From the NCBI GenBank assembly GCA_001856825.1, contig ATMD01000002.1, positions 4-64,003 on the forward strand: DNA of 64,000 bases, in the 5' to 3' direction. This document shows, piece after piece, positions 1 to 8,065 of this stretch. Source of the DNA: Thermoplasmatales archaeon I-plasma. GTDB lineage: Archaea > Thermoplasmatota > Thermoplasmata > Thermoplasmatales > GCA-001856825. Position 1 is the first letter of the stretch. The number at the start of each line of letters is the position of its first letter. A program made the position numbers and the translations under genes. The notes under the pieces were generated by a model. That model made no database searches, was not told the DNA's origin, and saw nothing but the letters and a program-made list of their open reading frames with translations.

Positions 1-975
1 CGCAACGAAGGAAATCCGGGCGGCACATCGGCTGTTCTGTGGGAATACCGGAGCCTTCAAAGTGGCCCCTTGGGGACCCATTAGGACGCGTCCTCCAAGG
101 GTGGGGAATATCGGACCCTTGGAATCGGCAATAGCCAAAGGCGTGGAGAAGTAACCCCTGAGAACGAATGGTCGCATCGTCAACCCGGCCTGCTCCATGG
201 CTTCCCGTAGGTCCCTCGTTACCAGCGTTGTGCGAAGGAAGGCATTCTTCTTGACGCCTCTGACATCGAACTGCAATAATGGGGATTCATAAGTAAGCTC
301 TTCTCCATTCGTCCTTCTCTCCTCAAGGTATTCCCTGATGTATGTCGTGCCTTCCTCTCCAATGAAGCTGAAATACTGGTGCCTCGCCTTGCTCAGCTTG
401 CTCTTAACCATCACCGTTGCTGGTATTTTGTCAAACTGGATTTCATCTGACAGTTTCAGCTCCTTTAGGTCACCAAGCCTGAGGCCATCAGTGCCCTCAT
501 AATCGCCAAGAGATTCCGGCCGTAGCCCGGAGAATGCCATGATTGCTATGGCAACCCTGCCTCTTGAAGTGGCTTTCCTGAGAATCCTGGCGAGTTCTTC
601 CTTGCTTGGCACCCTCTCGTTAACGATTGTTGGTGTTTCGTTTTCCCCTGCTATGTTAACGGTTAACTGCAAACGGATATCGTTAAACTTCAGCCATGAG
701 AGAATGACCTTCTTGAATCTCGCAATGTATGATCCTGCCTTGCCCTCCTTCTCAAGTTTCCTAACAAAGTCTGTGAATTCGTACCTAAAATCCTTCTCAC
801 TGGCTCTGGCTTTGCTCAGGATTTCACTTGGCGTTGTTTCAGTGAGCTCACAGTAATGGCCCAGATTTCTCAATGCCACGGTTGCCGTCAATACGGATTT
901 CGCCTTTAGGTTCTCAAACCATCTTCGTACATCCTCGTCCAGAAGGAATTCCCTATACTTCGGCTGCATGGTCAT
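1..975 (-). CDS. Tyrosine recombinase (integrase), partial, with degraded C-terminus
   Basis: The reading frame is open from ATG at 975 (or 969) to the window edge, so the gene is cut off. The protein has an N-terminal core-binding region and a catalytic domain with FSGLRPESLG (catalytic Arg I), a Lys in VKSKLSKARHQ and RPFVLRGYFST (box II). Near positions 40-115 the frame loses the expected GHKG and Tyr motifs. These reappear in other frames: HPWR after removing single T and C bases, and YST around the TAT codon at complement 45-47. The gene is therefore either a pseudogene with several homopolymer indels or poorly sequenced here. It lies just past the 3' end of tRNA-Ala in the same direction, the usual place for an element integrase. 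The family call is secure; functionality is doubtful. Confidence 0.72.
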   Translation of the reverse strand, partial: MTMQPKYREFLLDEDVRRWFENLKAKSVLTATVALRNLGHYCELTETTPSEILSKARASEKDFRYEFTDFVRKLEKEGKAGSYIARFKKVILSWLKFNDIRLQLTVNIAGENETPTIVNERVPSKEELARILRKATSRGRVAIAIMAFSGLRPESLGDYEGTDGLRLGDLKELKLSDEIQFDKIPATVMVKSKLSKARHQYFSFIGEEGTTYIREYLEERRTNGEELTYESPLLQFDVRGVKKNAFLRTTLVTRDLREAMEQAGLTMRPFVLRGYFSTPLAIADSKGPIFPTLGGRVLMGPQGATLKAPVFPQNSRCAARISFVA

Positions 976-1024
976 TAGAGGATAACGAGTGGCGCAATAA
1001 AAAGTATTCGATTAATAGATTAAA

Positions 1025-1096
1025 TGGACCGGTCGGGATTTGAACCCGAGGCCTCTTGCTTGCGAAGCAAGCGATCTTCCGCTGATCTACCGGCCC
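1025..1096 (-). tRNA. tRNA-Ala (anticodon CGC)
   Basis: A complete cloverleaf can be folded on the minus strand. The acceptor stem is GGGCCGG/CCGGTCC, and the third pair is the G3-U70 wobble that marks alanine tRNAs. The anticodon stem is CTTGC/GCAAG around loop TTCGCAA (anticodon CGC, codon GCG). The T stem is TCGGG/CCCGA with TTCAAAT in the loop, and the discriminator is A. CCA is not encoded and there is no intron. It starts 13 bp after the stop of the methylisocitrate lyase-like gene, and an integrase gene follows its 3' end, so the tRNA 3' end is a likely attachment site. Confidence 0.95.
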
Positions 1097-1108
1097 AGTT
1101 GCAGTCTA

Positions 1109-2068
1109 TCACCGCATTATTTTTGTAGATTTCTCTTTCAATTTCTTATCTTCTGCTTCATATGAAAAGTATTCAATAAGCTCATAATACTCCTTTCTCG
1201 TCATTAATTTTCCTAGAAATTCCCTCTGTGTCCCTCTTTTAGAAAGTTCTCCGTAGATTTCTTCCATATACTTAAGCGCACCCCTGAAAGCAGTCAGGGG
1301 AAATATTACTATCCTGTACCCAAGTTTCCTTAGTTCATCTACTGAAAGAAGGGGACTTTTACCGAACTCCGTCATGTTTGCCATAAGAACACCACTAACT
1401 TTACTTGAAAACTCCCTGAACTCCTCCTCTGATTCGAGCGCTTCGGGGAAAATCCCGTCTGCACCCGCTTTCAGGTAGAGCTTGGCTCTCTCAATAGCAT
1501 CGTCTATCCCATCAACGCTTCTTGCATCGGTTCTTGCGATTATCATGAAGTCCTTGTTTACTCTTGCCTTGCATGCTGCTTCCACTTTCTCAATCATTTC
1601 ATTCACCTCTATCAGTTTCTTTCCTTCAAGGTGGCCACATTTCTTCGGCAATACCTGATCCTCTATGTGAACAGCAGATGCTCCTGCGCGTTCAATTTCC
1701 CTTATAGTTCTCTCAACGTTGAGTACCTCCCCAAAACCTGTATCAACATCAACTATCAACGGAAGCTTGCTCACTAGCTTTATTCTTCTAACCTCCTCTG
1801 CAACTTCGCTCAGACTCGTTAAGGAAAGGTCTGGGAGGCCCATCGCGCCTGCAACCCCTGAACCTGAAAGGTAAAGAGCCTTGAACCCATGCTTTTCGGC
1901 AATAATAGCACTGATTGCATTGAAAACACCAGGCGCTGCAACCACTCCTCTCAAAACTGACTGCTTCAGCTCTGACGGATCAGATCGTGCCCCTTCAAAT
2001 AGGTCATCCGTCCTTTTTGCATTCTTTTTCATTTCATTCACATCCTTCATTATATTGTTGAAATTCAA
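1109..2068 (-). CDS. prpB: Methylisocitrate lyase-like protein (isocitrate lyase/PEP mutase family)
   Basis: This 319-residue protein belongs to the isocitrate lyase/PEP mutase superfamily, a TIM barrel that cleaves or forms C-C or C-P bonds next to a carboxylate. It has the active-site loop KKCGH (residues 142-146) with the catalytic Cys, the metal-binding stretch VDVDTGFG (about 106-113) and IIARTDA (about 176-182). The length and loop fit 2-methylisocitrate lyase, which yields pyruvate and succinate in the methylcitrate cycle, but no other methylcitrate genes are nearby, so the substrate is inferred. A second start seven codons in (MKDVNEM) is possible. It begins 3 bp after the AbrB/PhoU gene and is probably cotranscribed with it. 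Confidence 0.82.
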   Translation of the reverse strand: MNFNNIMKDVNEMKKNAKRTDDLFEGARSDPSELKQSVLRGVVAAPGVFNAISAIIAEKHGFKALYLSGSGVAGAMGLPDLSLTSLSEVAEEVRRIKLVSKLPLIVDVDTGFGEVLNVERTIREIERAGASAVHIEDQVLPKKCGHLEGKKLIEVNEMIEKVEAACKARVNKDFMIIARTDARSVDGIDDAIERAKLYLKAGADGIFPEALESEEEFREFSSKVSGVLMANMTEFGKSPLLSVDELRKLGYRIVIFPLTAFRGALKYMEEIYGELSKRGTQREFLGKLMTRKEYYELIEYFSYEAEDKKLKEKSTKIMR

Positions 2069-2071
2069 TTT

Positions 2072-3022
2072 TCATTCAAAGTAATCCATTATGAGTTCGC
2101 ATATGTCAGTAGAATAGAGCGCTATTCTTTCGGCATCTTCCAGTATTTCAGCCAGTACAATTCCTTCTGCAGATTCTCTCAGGGTACGATTTATTTTATC
2201 TCTCTCTGTTTTGAAATATCCTTTCTTCGATATTTCAATGTTCGCGTTCTGGACGTCCTTCTTGAAGAAGTATTCCATTGACCTCCCCATTATGTCAGTG
2301 GCAGCCTTGATGTAGTTCTTTATTTCCACGTTGTTCAGGGCCTTCTTCCCAAGAAGGCTGTAGATCCTTAATCCATGATCAGCTATTCTCTCCAGTATCC
2401 TAGATACAAGTAGATAGGAAAGAGCCTCTGACGATGAAATCTTGTTAAGCTGTAGAACAGAGTAGTCCTTAAGACTCTGGTTAAAGAGCCTCTGGATGTA
2501 GATATTGAATTTGTCGACTTCATTCTCCTTTTGCAAAACGTAATCAACTGGTATCTTCTGATCGCTAATTGATTCAGCAACTATGCTTCTCACTAATGTC
2601 ACCATTCTCCTCATTCCCTTTTCGAATGTCAGCATAGGCAGTGAAATTAGGTCCTCCATTGTTGCTTCATTCGCCTTTTCATCAATTATCTCAAACCCAA
2701 TAGTATAATCCATGAATCTCCTCATTACGTCGTCCATTGCCTTCTTGTCCTCTGCCCTTATGACGATCCTCTTCACCCCCTGTATGTATTTAGATATCAG
2801 CATCCTTAGTTCGTTATCTATATCCGCATCTTTCTTGATCTCCAAAATCGCGCCAGAGGAAGTCTGCTCCCTGTCGAAAGGTTCCATCATGATACCCCCC
2901 TTGTCGTTGTAGTTGAGCATGACCTTTGACCCTACTTTAAGATCAAAGTTCTGACACCATGCCTTTGGAAGGGATACTACAAGGGTGCTACCACCTGTCT
3001 TCTGGATTTTTCTTATCTCCAC
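2072..3022 (-). CDS. AbrB/PhoU-domain regulator
   Basis: The N-terminal 45 residues form a SpoVT/AbrB-type swapped-hairpin DNA-binding domain (MEIRKIQKTGGSTLVVSLPKAW). The rest (about 100-316) is a pair of helical PhoU-like domains. Archaeal proteins of this form are usually annotated as phosphate uptake regulators; what this one senses is not shown by the sequence, and no Pst transporter is in the window. A TATA-like element lies at about 3055-3066 on the minus strand. The gene leads a two-gene unit with the methylisocitrate lyase-like gene, which may instead point to a metabolic role. Confidence 0.82.
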   Translation of the reverse strand: MEIRKIQKTGGSTLVVSLPKAWCQNFDLKVGSKVMLNYNDKGGIMMEPFDREQTSSGAILEIKKDADIDNELRMLISKYIQGVKRIVIRAEDKKAMDDVMRRFMDYTIGFEIIDEKANEATMEDLISLPMLTFEKGMRRMVTLVRSIVAESISDQKIPVDYVLQKENEVDKFNIYIQRLFNQSLKDYSVLQLNKISSSEALSYLLVSRILERIADHGLRIYSLLGKKALNNVEIKNYIKAATDIMGRSMEYFFKKDVQNANIEISKKGYFKTERDKINRTLRESAEGIVLAEILEDAERIALYSTDICELIMDYFE

Positions 3023-3344
3023 TGTATTAGATAGTCATCATATATTTCAATGTGTTTATATTTTAATTAAGCTTCTTTTCAAGCTAATTTCTCGAAGAAT
3101 GTAATGAAAGACGAACGCATAGAATTTATATAGAGTTCTTTTCAAAGTCAGTGTTTATTCTAGGTGTTATACGCACGCTTCCGCTTGGATTATGGTATAT
3201 CTTCCTCGTGCTGCTGCAGAGATTCCCAGATTTAATATACTGCCCCACAATTATCAAAGTCATTAGCTAATAAAGAGACAATACCCACTTTCTTAGCTAT
3301 AGATATTACAAAAGCTCTTTAATAGGGGCACCATTTGTAGAGCT
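3023..3344. other. Divergent promoter region between AbrB/PhoU regulator and tes
   Basis: This 322-bp AT-rich gap separates two divergent genes. A TATA-like element near 3317-3324 is correctly placed for a leaderless tes transcript starting at 3345. Two more TATA-like stretches lie further upstream, near 3125-3132 and 3230-3239. They could start longer leaders or a small RNA, but no ORF or recognisable RNA fold was found. Confidence 0.4.
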
Positions 3345-5087
3345 ATGGACCAAGCATTCGAATCCATACTATCTCCGGAATTCGAAATCAGTCCAAATTC
3401 AAAAATGAAGAATTTGGACGAGGTTTACGAGAAATTCGGCCATTTGATAAACCCCGGAATGTTAGCAATAAGAGTGACAGCATCTCTGTGTCCTGAGTGC
3501 GTCGCGGAAAACAAGTTTGACAGAATGAAAATCCCTGCTCTCGTTTACGCTGAGGGGGGAGAAGTCAAAATGATAAAGGAGTGCCCAGAGCATGGAGTCA
3601 CCAAGGAGAAGTACTGGGAAGACTACGACATGTACATGAAGGCAAAGAAGTGGCTAGACAAGGGTATCAAGCTTGAAAACCCTATGATCAGCCTTGCTGC
3701 AGAGAAGATAAACTGTCCAACTCACTGCGGTCTTTGCGTTAAACACAAGAGCCATACTGGACTAGGAAACGTCGTTTTGACGAACAGATGCGATCTTTCG
3801 TGCTGGTACTGCTTCTTCTATGCAAAGGAGAATGACCCCATTTACGAGCCGACATTGGACCAGATCAGGATGATGTTGAGAAGGATGAGGAACGAGAAGC
3901 CTGTTGGTGCTAACGCGGTGCAGCTAACTGGAGGAGAGCCAACTATGAGAGAGGATCTTCCAGAAATCATAAAGATTGCAAGGGAAGAGGGATATGAGCA
4001 TGTTCAACTGAACACGAACAGCATCAGGGCCTCGAGAGACCTTGAATTCGTGAAGAAATGCCGCGATGCAGGATCAAATGTAATTTACACTAGCTTCGAT
4101 GGTGTTACCCCAAGATCAAATCCTAAGAACTTCTGGGAAATTCCAGAGGCACTAAATAACTACAGAAAAGCAAACGTTGGAGTCGTACTAGTTCCAACCG
4201 TAATAGGTGGAGTGAACGATGGAGAACTCGGCGACATCATAAAGTTCGGTCTATCAAACCTGGACGTTGTCAGGAGCGTCAACTTCCAGCCCGTTTCGCT
4301 TGTAGGAAGAATGCCAGATAAGCTCAGAGAGAGGCAGAGAGTCACAATACCTGGCTGCATCAAGAAGATAGAAGCACAGACAGACGGTGCAATAGGAAGG
4401 GAAGACTTCTTCACTGTTCCAAGCACTACCTCAGTAACTAACTTCGTTGAGGCACTCAAGGGTAAGCCGACCTATAGGCTCAGCATCCACTTCGCATGCG
4501 GAATGGGTACATACATCTTCAAGAAACCTGACGGATCGATCATCCCGGTTACAAGATTCATAGATGTCGAAGGACTGTTCGAATACCTGAACGAGCTGTC
4601 CGCAGATATAAACGAATCAAGGGTCAAAGCACTCAAGAAAGCATCTGCACTCACGAATCTGCTAAGGAAGCTTAACACATTCGTAGACGAGAAGAAGGCG
4701 CCTGAGGGCTTCAAGATGAGGGAAATGATCTTCGGTGCGTTCACTGGCGGGGATTATCACGGACTGAAAGCATTCCACTACAACTCAATGTTCGTGGGAT
4801 TCATGCACTTCATGGACCCTTATACTTACGATGTCGACAGGGTAGAGAGATGCGATATCCACTACGCAATGCCTGACGGAAAGGTAGTACCATTCTGTGC
4901 ATTCAATGTAATTCCTGAACTTTATAGGGATGCAACTCAGAGAAGGTTCTCCATGGAACCGAAAGCATACGAAGAGAAGACTGGAAGAACACTGAAGGAA
5001 GAGAAGTTCATCAGGAAGTATTCCGACCAGGAGAAAGCACAGGTAATTTCATTCTACGAGAAATCCATCGGAAGAAAACTGGCCTAA
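3345..5087 (+). CDS. tes: Tetraether lipid synthase (radical SAM)
   Basis: This 580-residue radical SAM enzyme matches the tetraether synthase family (the Methanocaldococcus MJ0619 type). That family joins the phytanyl chains of two archaeol lipids at their ends to make the membrane-spanning tetraether core. The radical SAM cluster ligands are C149, C153 and C156 (NRCDLSCWYCFFYA). Further cysteine groups for accessory metal sites are C49/C52/C80 at the N-terminus and C124/C128/C131 (CPTHCGLC). A GGEP SAM-binding motif follows near residue 197, and a Cys-containing C-terminal region (CDIHYA, PFCAFN) completes the family pattern. The start at 3345 fits a leaderless transcript. A tetraether membrane is expected in an acid-loving Thermoplasmata member. 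Confidence 0.92.
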   Translation: MDQAFESILSPEFEISPNSKMKNLDEVYEKFGHLINPGMLAIRVTASLCPECVAENKFDRMKIPALVYAEGGEVKMIKECPEHGVTKEKYWEDYDMYMKAKKWLDKGIKLENPMISLAAEKINCPTHCGLCVKHKSHTGLGNVVLTNRCDLSCWYCFFYAKENDPIYEPTLDQIRMMLRRMRNEKPVGANAVQLTGGEPTMREDLPEIIKIAREEGYEHVQLNTNSIRASRDLEFVKKCRDAGSNVIYTSFDGVTPRSNPKNFWEIPEALNNYRKANVGVVLVPTVIGGVNDGELGDIIKFGLSNLDVVRSVNFQPVSLVGRMPDKLRERQRVTIPGCIKKIEAQTDGAIGREDFFTVPSTTSVTNFVEALKGKPTYRLSIHFACGMGTYIFKKPDGSIIPVTRFIDVEGLFEYLNELSADINESRVKALKKASALTNLLRKLNTFVDEKKAPEGFKMREMIFGAFTGGDYHGLKAFHYNSMFVGFMHFMDPYTYDVDRVERCDIHYAMPDGKVVPFCAFNVIPELYRDATQRRFSMEPKAYEEKTGRTLKEEKFIRKYSDQEKAQVISFYEKSIGRKLA

Positions 5088-5088
5088 A

Positions 5089-5676
5089 CTAGGGAAAAAT
5101 TACTCTTTTCCCTACTATTTTATATTTCTTTTCACTCATTTGTCTTAAAGCTTCTACGAGTATTTGATGTTCCAGAGGATGCGTTCTTTCTAAAAGAGAT
5201 TCTGGGGTGTCGTCATCCCTCACCTCCATACATTTCTGCAAGATTATTTCACCCCCGTCTATGTCCCTTGTTACCAAATGTACAGTAGCTCCAGAAACCT
5301 TCATGCCACTTGCAATGACTGCTTCAGTAACCTTTGTTCCGAACATTCCCTTACCACCGAAAAGTGGAAGGAGGGATGGATGAACATTAATTATCGGCCT
5401 TATGCCAAGGAGGTCATCTGGTATGATCCACAGGAATCCAGCGAGAACAACAATGTCGACCTGCAGGAAGATTTTTTTCAGTTCTTCCAGCATATTTTTC
5501 CTACTTATGGTCAAGGTCCTGATCCCGTTGTTTTCCGCCCTGCGAAGCGCCAAGGCATTTGGGTTACTGGAAACTACGTACGATATTTCCACATCTGTAA
5601 GGTAGCCGCCCTTTATGGCATCAATTATTGACTGTAGATTAGTTCCGTTTCCGGAAACTAGAACTGCCAATTTCAT
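5089..5676 (-). CDS. purN: Phosphoribosylglycinamide formyltransferase
   Basis: This enzyme transfers a formyl group from 10-formyltetrahydrofolate to GAR, the third step of purine synthesis. The 195-residue protein has the N-terminal GNGTNLQ phosphate-binding loop (10-16), the catalytic N97-x-H99 in INVHPSLLP and the acidic pair D138/D140 in TRDIDGGEI. The start gives the canonical MKLAVLVSGNGTN terminus. This start lies inside the dph2 coding sequence (38-nt overlap). Adenylosuccinate lyase (35002-36363) is the other purine gene in the window. Confidence 0.95.
   Translation of the reverse strand: MKLAVLVSGNGTNLQSIIDAIKGGYLTDVEISYVVSSNPNALALRRAENNGIRTLTISRKNMLEELKKIFLQVDIVVLAGFLWIIPDDLLGIRPIINVHPSLLPLFGGKGMFGTKVTEAVIASGMKVSGATVHLVTRDIDGGEIILQKCMEVRDDDTPESLLERTHPLEHQILVEALRQMSEKKYKIVGKRVIFP
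5090..5114 (+). terminator. Hairpin terminator of tes
   Basis: A perfect 9-bp inverted repeat, TAGGGAAAA and TTTTCCCTA, has a 7-nt loop and is followed by a T-rich tract. It lies directly after the tes stop codon. It also overlaps the last codons of the convergent purN gene, so it may serve both directions. Confidence 0.6.
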
Positions 5677-6637
5677 CTGTCATAACAATTTCATCGAATA
5701 TATATCTACTTTTATCCTTCAGCCCTAGTGCCATCTGAAGCTCGTAGAAGGTAATAACCGGCCTAGAAAAAGTTCCATAATCCTCGATCGTTACCCTTGG
5801 GCATGCTGTGTTAACGTAAACTTCCGCAGGGAAGTTCAACAGTTCCTCATTCCTCACTAAATCCAGAGTTATAATGAACGGGGACTTTCCCGCCTCCTCC
5901 AGAATCTTGTAGGCCACCCTTGCAAGGGAATATCTTGTCTGACCAACCTTTGTAGATACTATTATTCCGAACCTCTTGGACCTTGATGCAAAATCTATGG
6001 CACTGTATCTCTGCGAAAGGAATCTTCTCTTCTCCTTCTCCATATCCACATATTCCCCTGTCTTCGGGTTGAATGCCAGCACATTCTTTTCCTGTAGCCC
6101 CAAGGCTATTCCAAGCGGATGGAACATGCCTTCACCAATGAATAGCACGTTATTCTCCGTACCCCTGGCTGCAGAAACATTGCAACCCAGGATCTGCCCC
6201 GGATAGAATACCCTAGAATCGCCCTTCTTTAGTTTGACTTCCAGTCCACTTTCCTCCAATTTCCTCTTTATTTCTGGAAGACTGTTGGAATAAGTTACGT
6301 TAGATGTCAGAATGAGTGATTTAAATGGAATCCTTGCCACATCCAATTCAAAATCCAGGTCTTCCTGAATTTCCTCGAATATCACATTTGAATATGAACC
6401 GAGATTTGGGATTGGACTATGCCCAAACTGAATAAGCAGGTCCCATTTTCCATTTTGAGGTATATCACAAGCTCCCCAGAAAGAATCGCCTATGAAGACC
6501 AGTTCCTTCCCATCAAATTCGTTCACTATATCACGAATTCCTCTCTTCATTCCCTCAGGTAACTGGACTGCTATAGATCTAGCAGTTCTATACCTCTCAT
6601 CCTCCTTAATCTTCCTTAAAACAGCTTTAAAGTCCAT
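5639..6637 (-). CDS. dph2: Diphthamide synthase radical SAM enzyme Dph2
   Basis: This is the archaeal 2-(3-amino-3-carboxypropyl)histidine synthase. It uses an unusual 4Fe-4S/SAM chemistry to modify a histidine of elongation factor 2, the first step of diphthamide formation. The three conserved cluster cysteines, one per domain, are visible: C57 (WGACDIP), C152 (ILGCNVSAA) and C279 (NTACPRVTIED). The length of 332 residues is normal. The 3' end overlaps the purN start by 38 nt, so the two genes are read from one message. The next enzyme of the pathway, diphthine synthase, is encoded at 50340-51065. Confidence 0.93.
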   Translation of the reverse strand: MDFKAVLRKIKEDERYRTARSIAVQLPEGMKRGIRDIVNEFDGKELVFIGDSFWGACDIPQNGKWDLLIQFGHSPIPNLGSYSNVIFEEIQEDLDFELDVARIPFKSLILTSNVTYSNSLPEIKRKLEESGLEVKLKKGDSRVFYPGQILGCNVSAARGTENNVLFIGEGMFHPLGIALGLQEKNVLAFNPKTGEYVDMEKEKRRFLSQRYSAIDFASRSKRFGIIVSTKVGQTRYSLARVAYKILEEAGKSPFIITLDLVRNEELLNFPAEVYVNTACPRVTIEDYGTFSRPVITFYELQMALGLKDKSRYIFDEIVMTDEIGSSSFRKRN

Positions 6638-6675
6638 TCGTAAAAAGCTATATCAAACGTGTTATTAATGGTTAA

Positions 6676-6759
6676 GCCGTGGTAGCGAAGCGGCCTAACG
6701 CGCCAGACTTGAGATCTGGTTCTCTCACGAGATCGGGAGTTCAAATCTCCCCCACGGCG
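6676..6759 (+). tRNA. tRNA-Ser (anticodon TGA), attachment site of the element
   Basis: This is a class II tRNA. The acceptor stem GCCGTGG/CCACGGC, anticodon stem CCAGA/TCTGG around CTTGAGA (anticodon TGA, codon UCA), long variable arm with TCTC/GAGA, T stem GGGAG/CTCCC and discriminator G all fit serine. There is no intron and no encoded CCA. A TATA-like box lies about 27 bp upstream, around 6646-6653. Its last 14 bases plus one are repeated exactly at 17153-17167, marking it as the integration target of the element that follows. Confidence 0.96.
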
Positions 6760-6760
6760 T
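6746..6760 (+). repeat. attL: 15-bp direct repeat at tRNA-Ser 3' end
   Basis: The sequence TCTCCCCCACGGCGT covers the 3' strand of the T stem and acceptor plus one base beyond the discriminator. An exact copy lies at 17153-17167. The bases before and after differ between copies, which fixes the repeat at 15 bp. Confidence 0.9.
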
Positions 6761-6815
6761 ATTGACAGAAGTAAGAATCCGGAAGAATTAAGTACGAAAA
6801 AGGCGTATAACTATT

Positions 6816-8060
6816 ATGGTGAAGCCGTACAATTACACAATTGAAGACGAGCTGATAAGACTAGAAAACGAGCCATTTAACGAGAAAATCAAGGAAGAAA
6901 TAAGAAAATTTGTCAATGACCTCAAGATCAAGGAGAATATATCCGAAATCAGGAGGATCAATTACATTCAGCGATTGAGGATAGTAGCTGAGTGGATACC
7001 TGATAGTTTCCTGGACCCAGGAGAGAAAGACATCGAAACGGTCCTGGAGCATCTTTCAAGTGATGACTATACGGACTGGACCAGGGATACTTATGTGACA
7101 ATGCTAAAGAAGTTCTATAGATGGAAGTTGAAGCATTTGCCGGACCACATCGCTAACCTGAAAATAAAGGTAAAAGAGAACGGCAAAGCCCCTGATGACC
7201 TGATAACCAAGGAAGAGATAAAGGCGCTTGTAAATAATTCAAAGAACGCAAGGGACAGGGCCCTATTCTCTGTCCTTTATGATTCAGGTTGCAGAATAGG
7301 TGAAATCATTAACACAAGGATCAAGGACCTAGGCTTTGATGAGTTTGGCGCTCTGCTGAAAGTAACCGGAAAAACAGGATTCAGGCAGGTCAGGATTGTC
7401 GGCGATTCCATAGCATATCTAAGGGCCTGGCTTGATAATCATCCCCAGAAAAACAACTCTAACGCTTTTCTTTTCTGTAATCTATCACAGAGGATACTAG
7501 GCAGAAATCTGACTTACGCAGACATTTATTCCATAATAAGGCAAACATCCAGGAGAGCCGGAATAGATAGGAAAATCCATCCTCACCTATTCCGTCATAC
7601 CAGGGCAACAATACTAGCTAGCAAAGTGACTGAGGCACCTTTGGAATCACAAATGGGATGGGTACACGGATCCAAGCAGACCAGGACATACGTTCACCTA
7701 AGCCTAAGAGACCAGGACAATGCGATTCTCAAGGCCTATGGAATCAAGGTCAATGAAGATGAGACCATAAAGGAAGATAGACCCAAAGAGTGCCCCAGGT
7801 GCCATGCCTTGAATCCTAGCGATGCCCAGTATTGCAGGAACTGCTGGATGCCTTTTGAGGTGAAAGTTGCCCTGGAAATGGAAGAAAAGGAGAAGAAGAC
7901 AATCGAAGCTATCGAGAAAACCGATGTAGTGGATCCCCTGGTGAAAAAACTAATAAATGAAGTTCCAGATAGTTCAAAAATACAACTGCTAGTCAGTTTA
8001 TTAGAAGAGATAGTCAAGGACCCTGAGAAAGTGAAGAAATTAAGGGAAATTACGAACTGA
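6816..8060 (+). CDS. Tyrosine recombinase (integrase) with C-terminal zinc ribbon
   Basis: This 414-residue integrase would catalyse site-specific recombination between the element and tRNA-Ser. An N-terminal SAM-like core-binding domain spans about 30-115. The catalytic domain has R160 (DSGCRIGE), K186 (TGKTG), the H257-x-x-R260 box (HPHLFRH), a histidine in MGWVHGS and the nucleophile Y292 (TRTYVHLS), so it looks active. A zinc ribbon follows (C326, C329, C340, C343), then a charged helical tail. Position directly after the tRNA, reading inward, is typical for archaeal integrated elements. The remnant at 16545-16943 resembles its C-terminal half. Confidence 0.93.
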   Translation: MVKPYNYTIEDELIRLENEPFNEKIKEEIRKFVNDLKIKENISEIRRINYIQRLRIVAEWIPDSFLDPGEKDIETVLEHLSSDDYTDWTRDTYVTMLKKFYRWKLKHLPDHIANLKIKVKENGKAPDDLITKEEIKALVNNSKNARDRALFSVLYDSGCRIGEIINTRIKDLGFDEFGALLKVTGKTGFRQVRIVGDSIAYLRAWLDNHPQKNNSNAFLFCNLSQRILGRNLTYADIYSIIRQTSRRAGIDRKIHPHLFRHTRATILASKVTEAPLESQMGWVHGSKQTRTYVHLSLRDQDNAILKAYGIKVNEDETIKEDRPKECPRCHALNPSDAQYCRNCWMPFEVKVALEMEEKEKKTIEAIEKTDVVDPLVKKLINEVPDSSKIQLLVSLLEEIVKDPEKVKKLREITN

Positions 8061-8065
8061 AAATC

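Noticed and set aside
5278-5631. 117-codon plus-strand frame inside purN
   Set aside because: It is antisense to purN, with no promoter or family resemblance.
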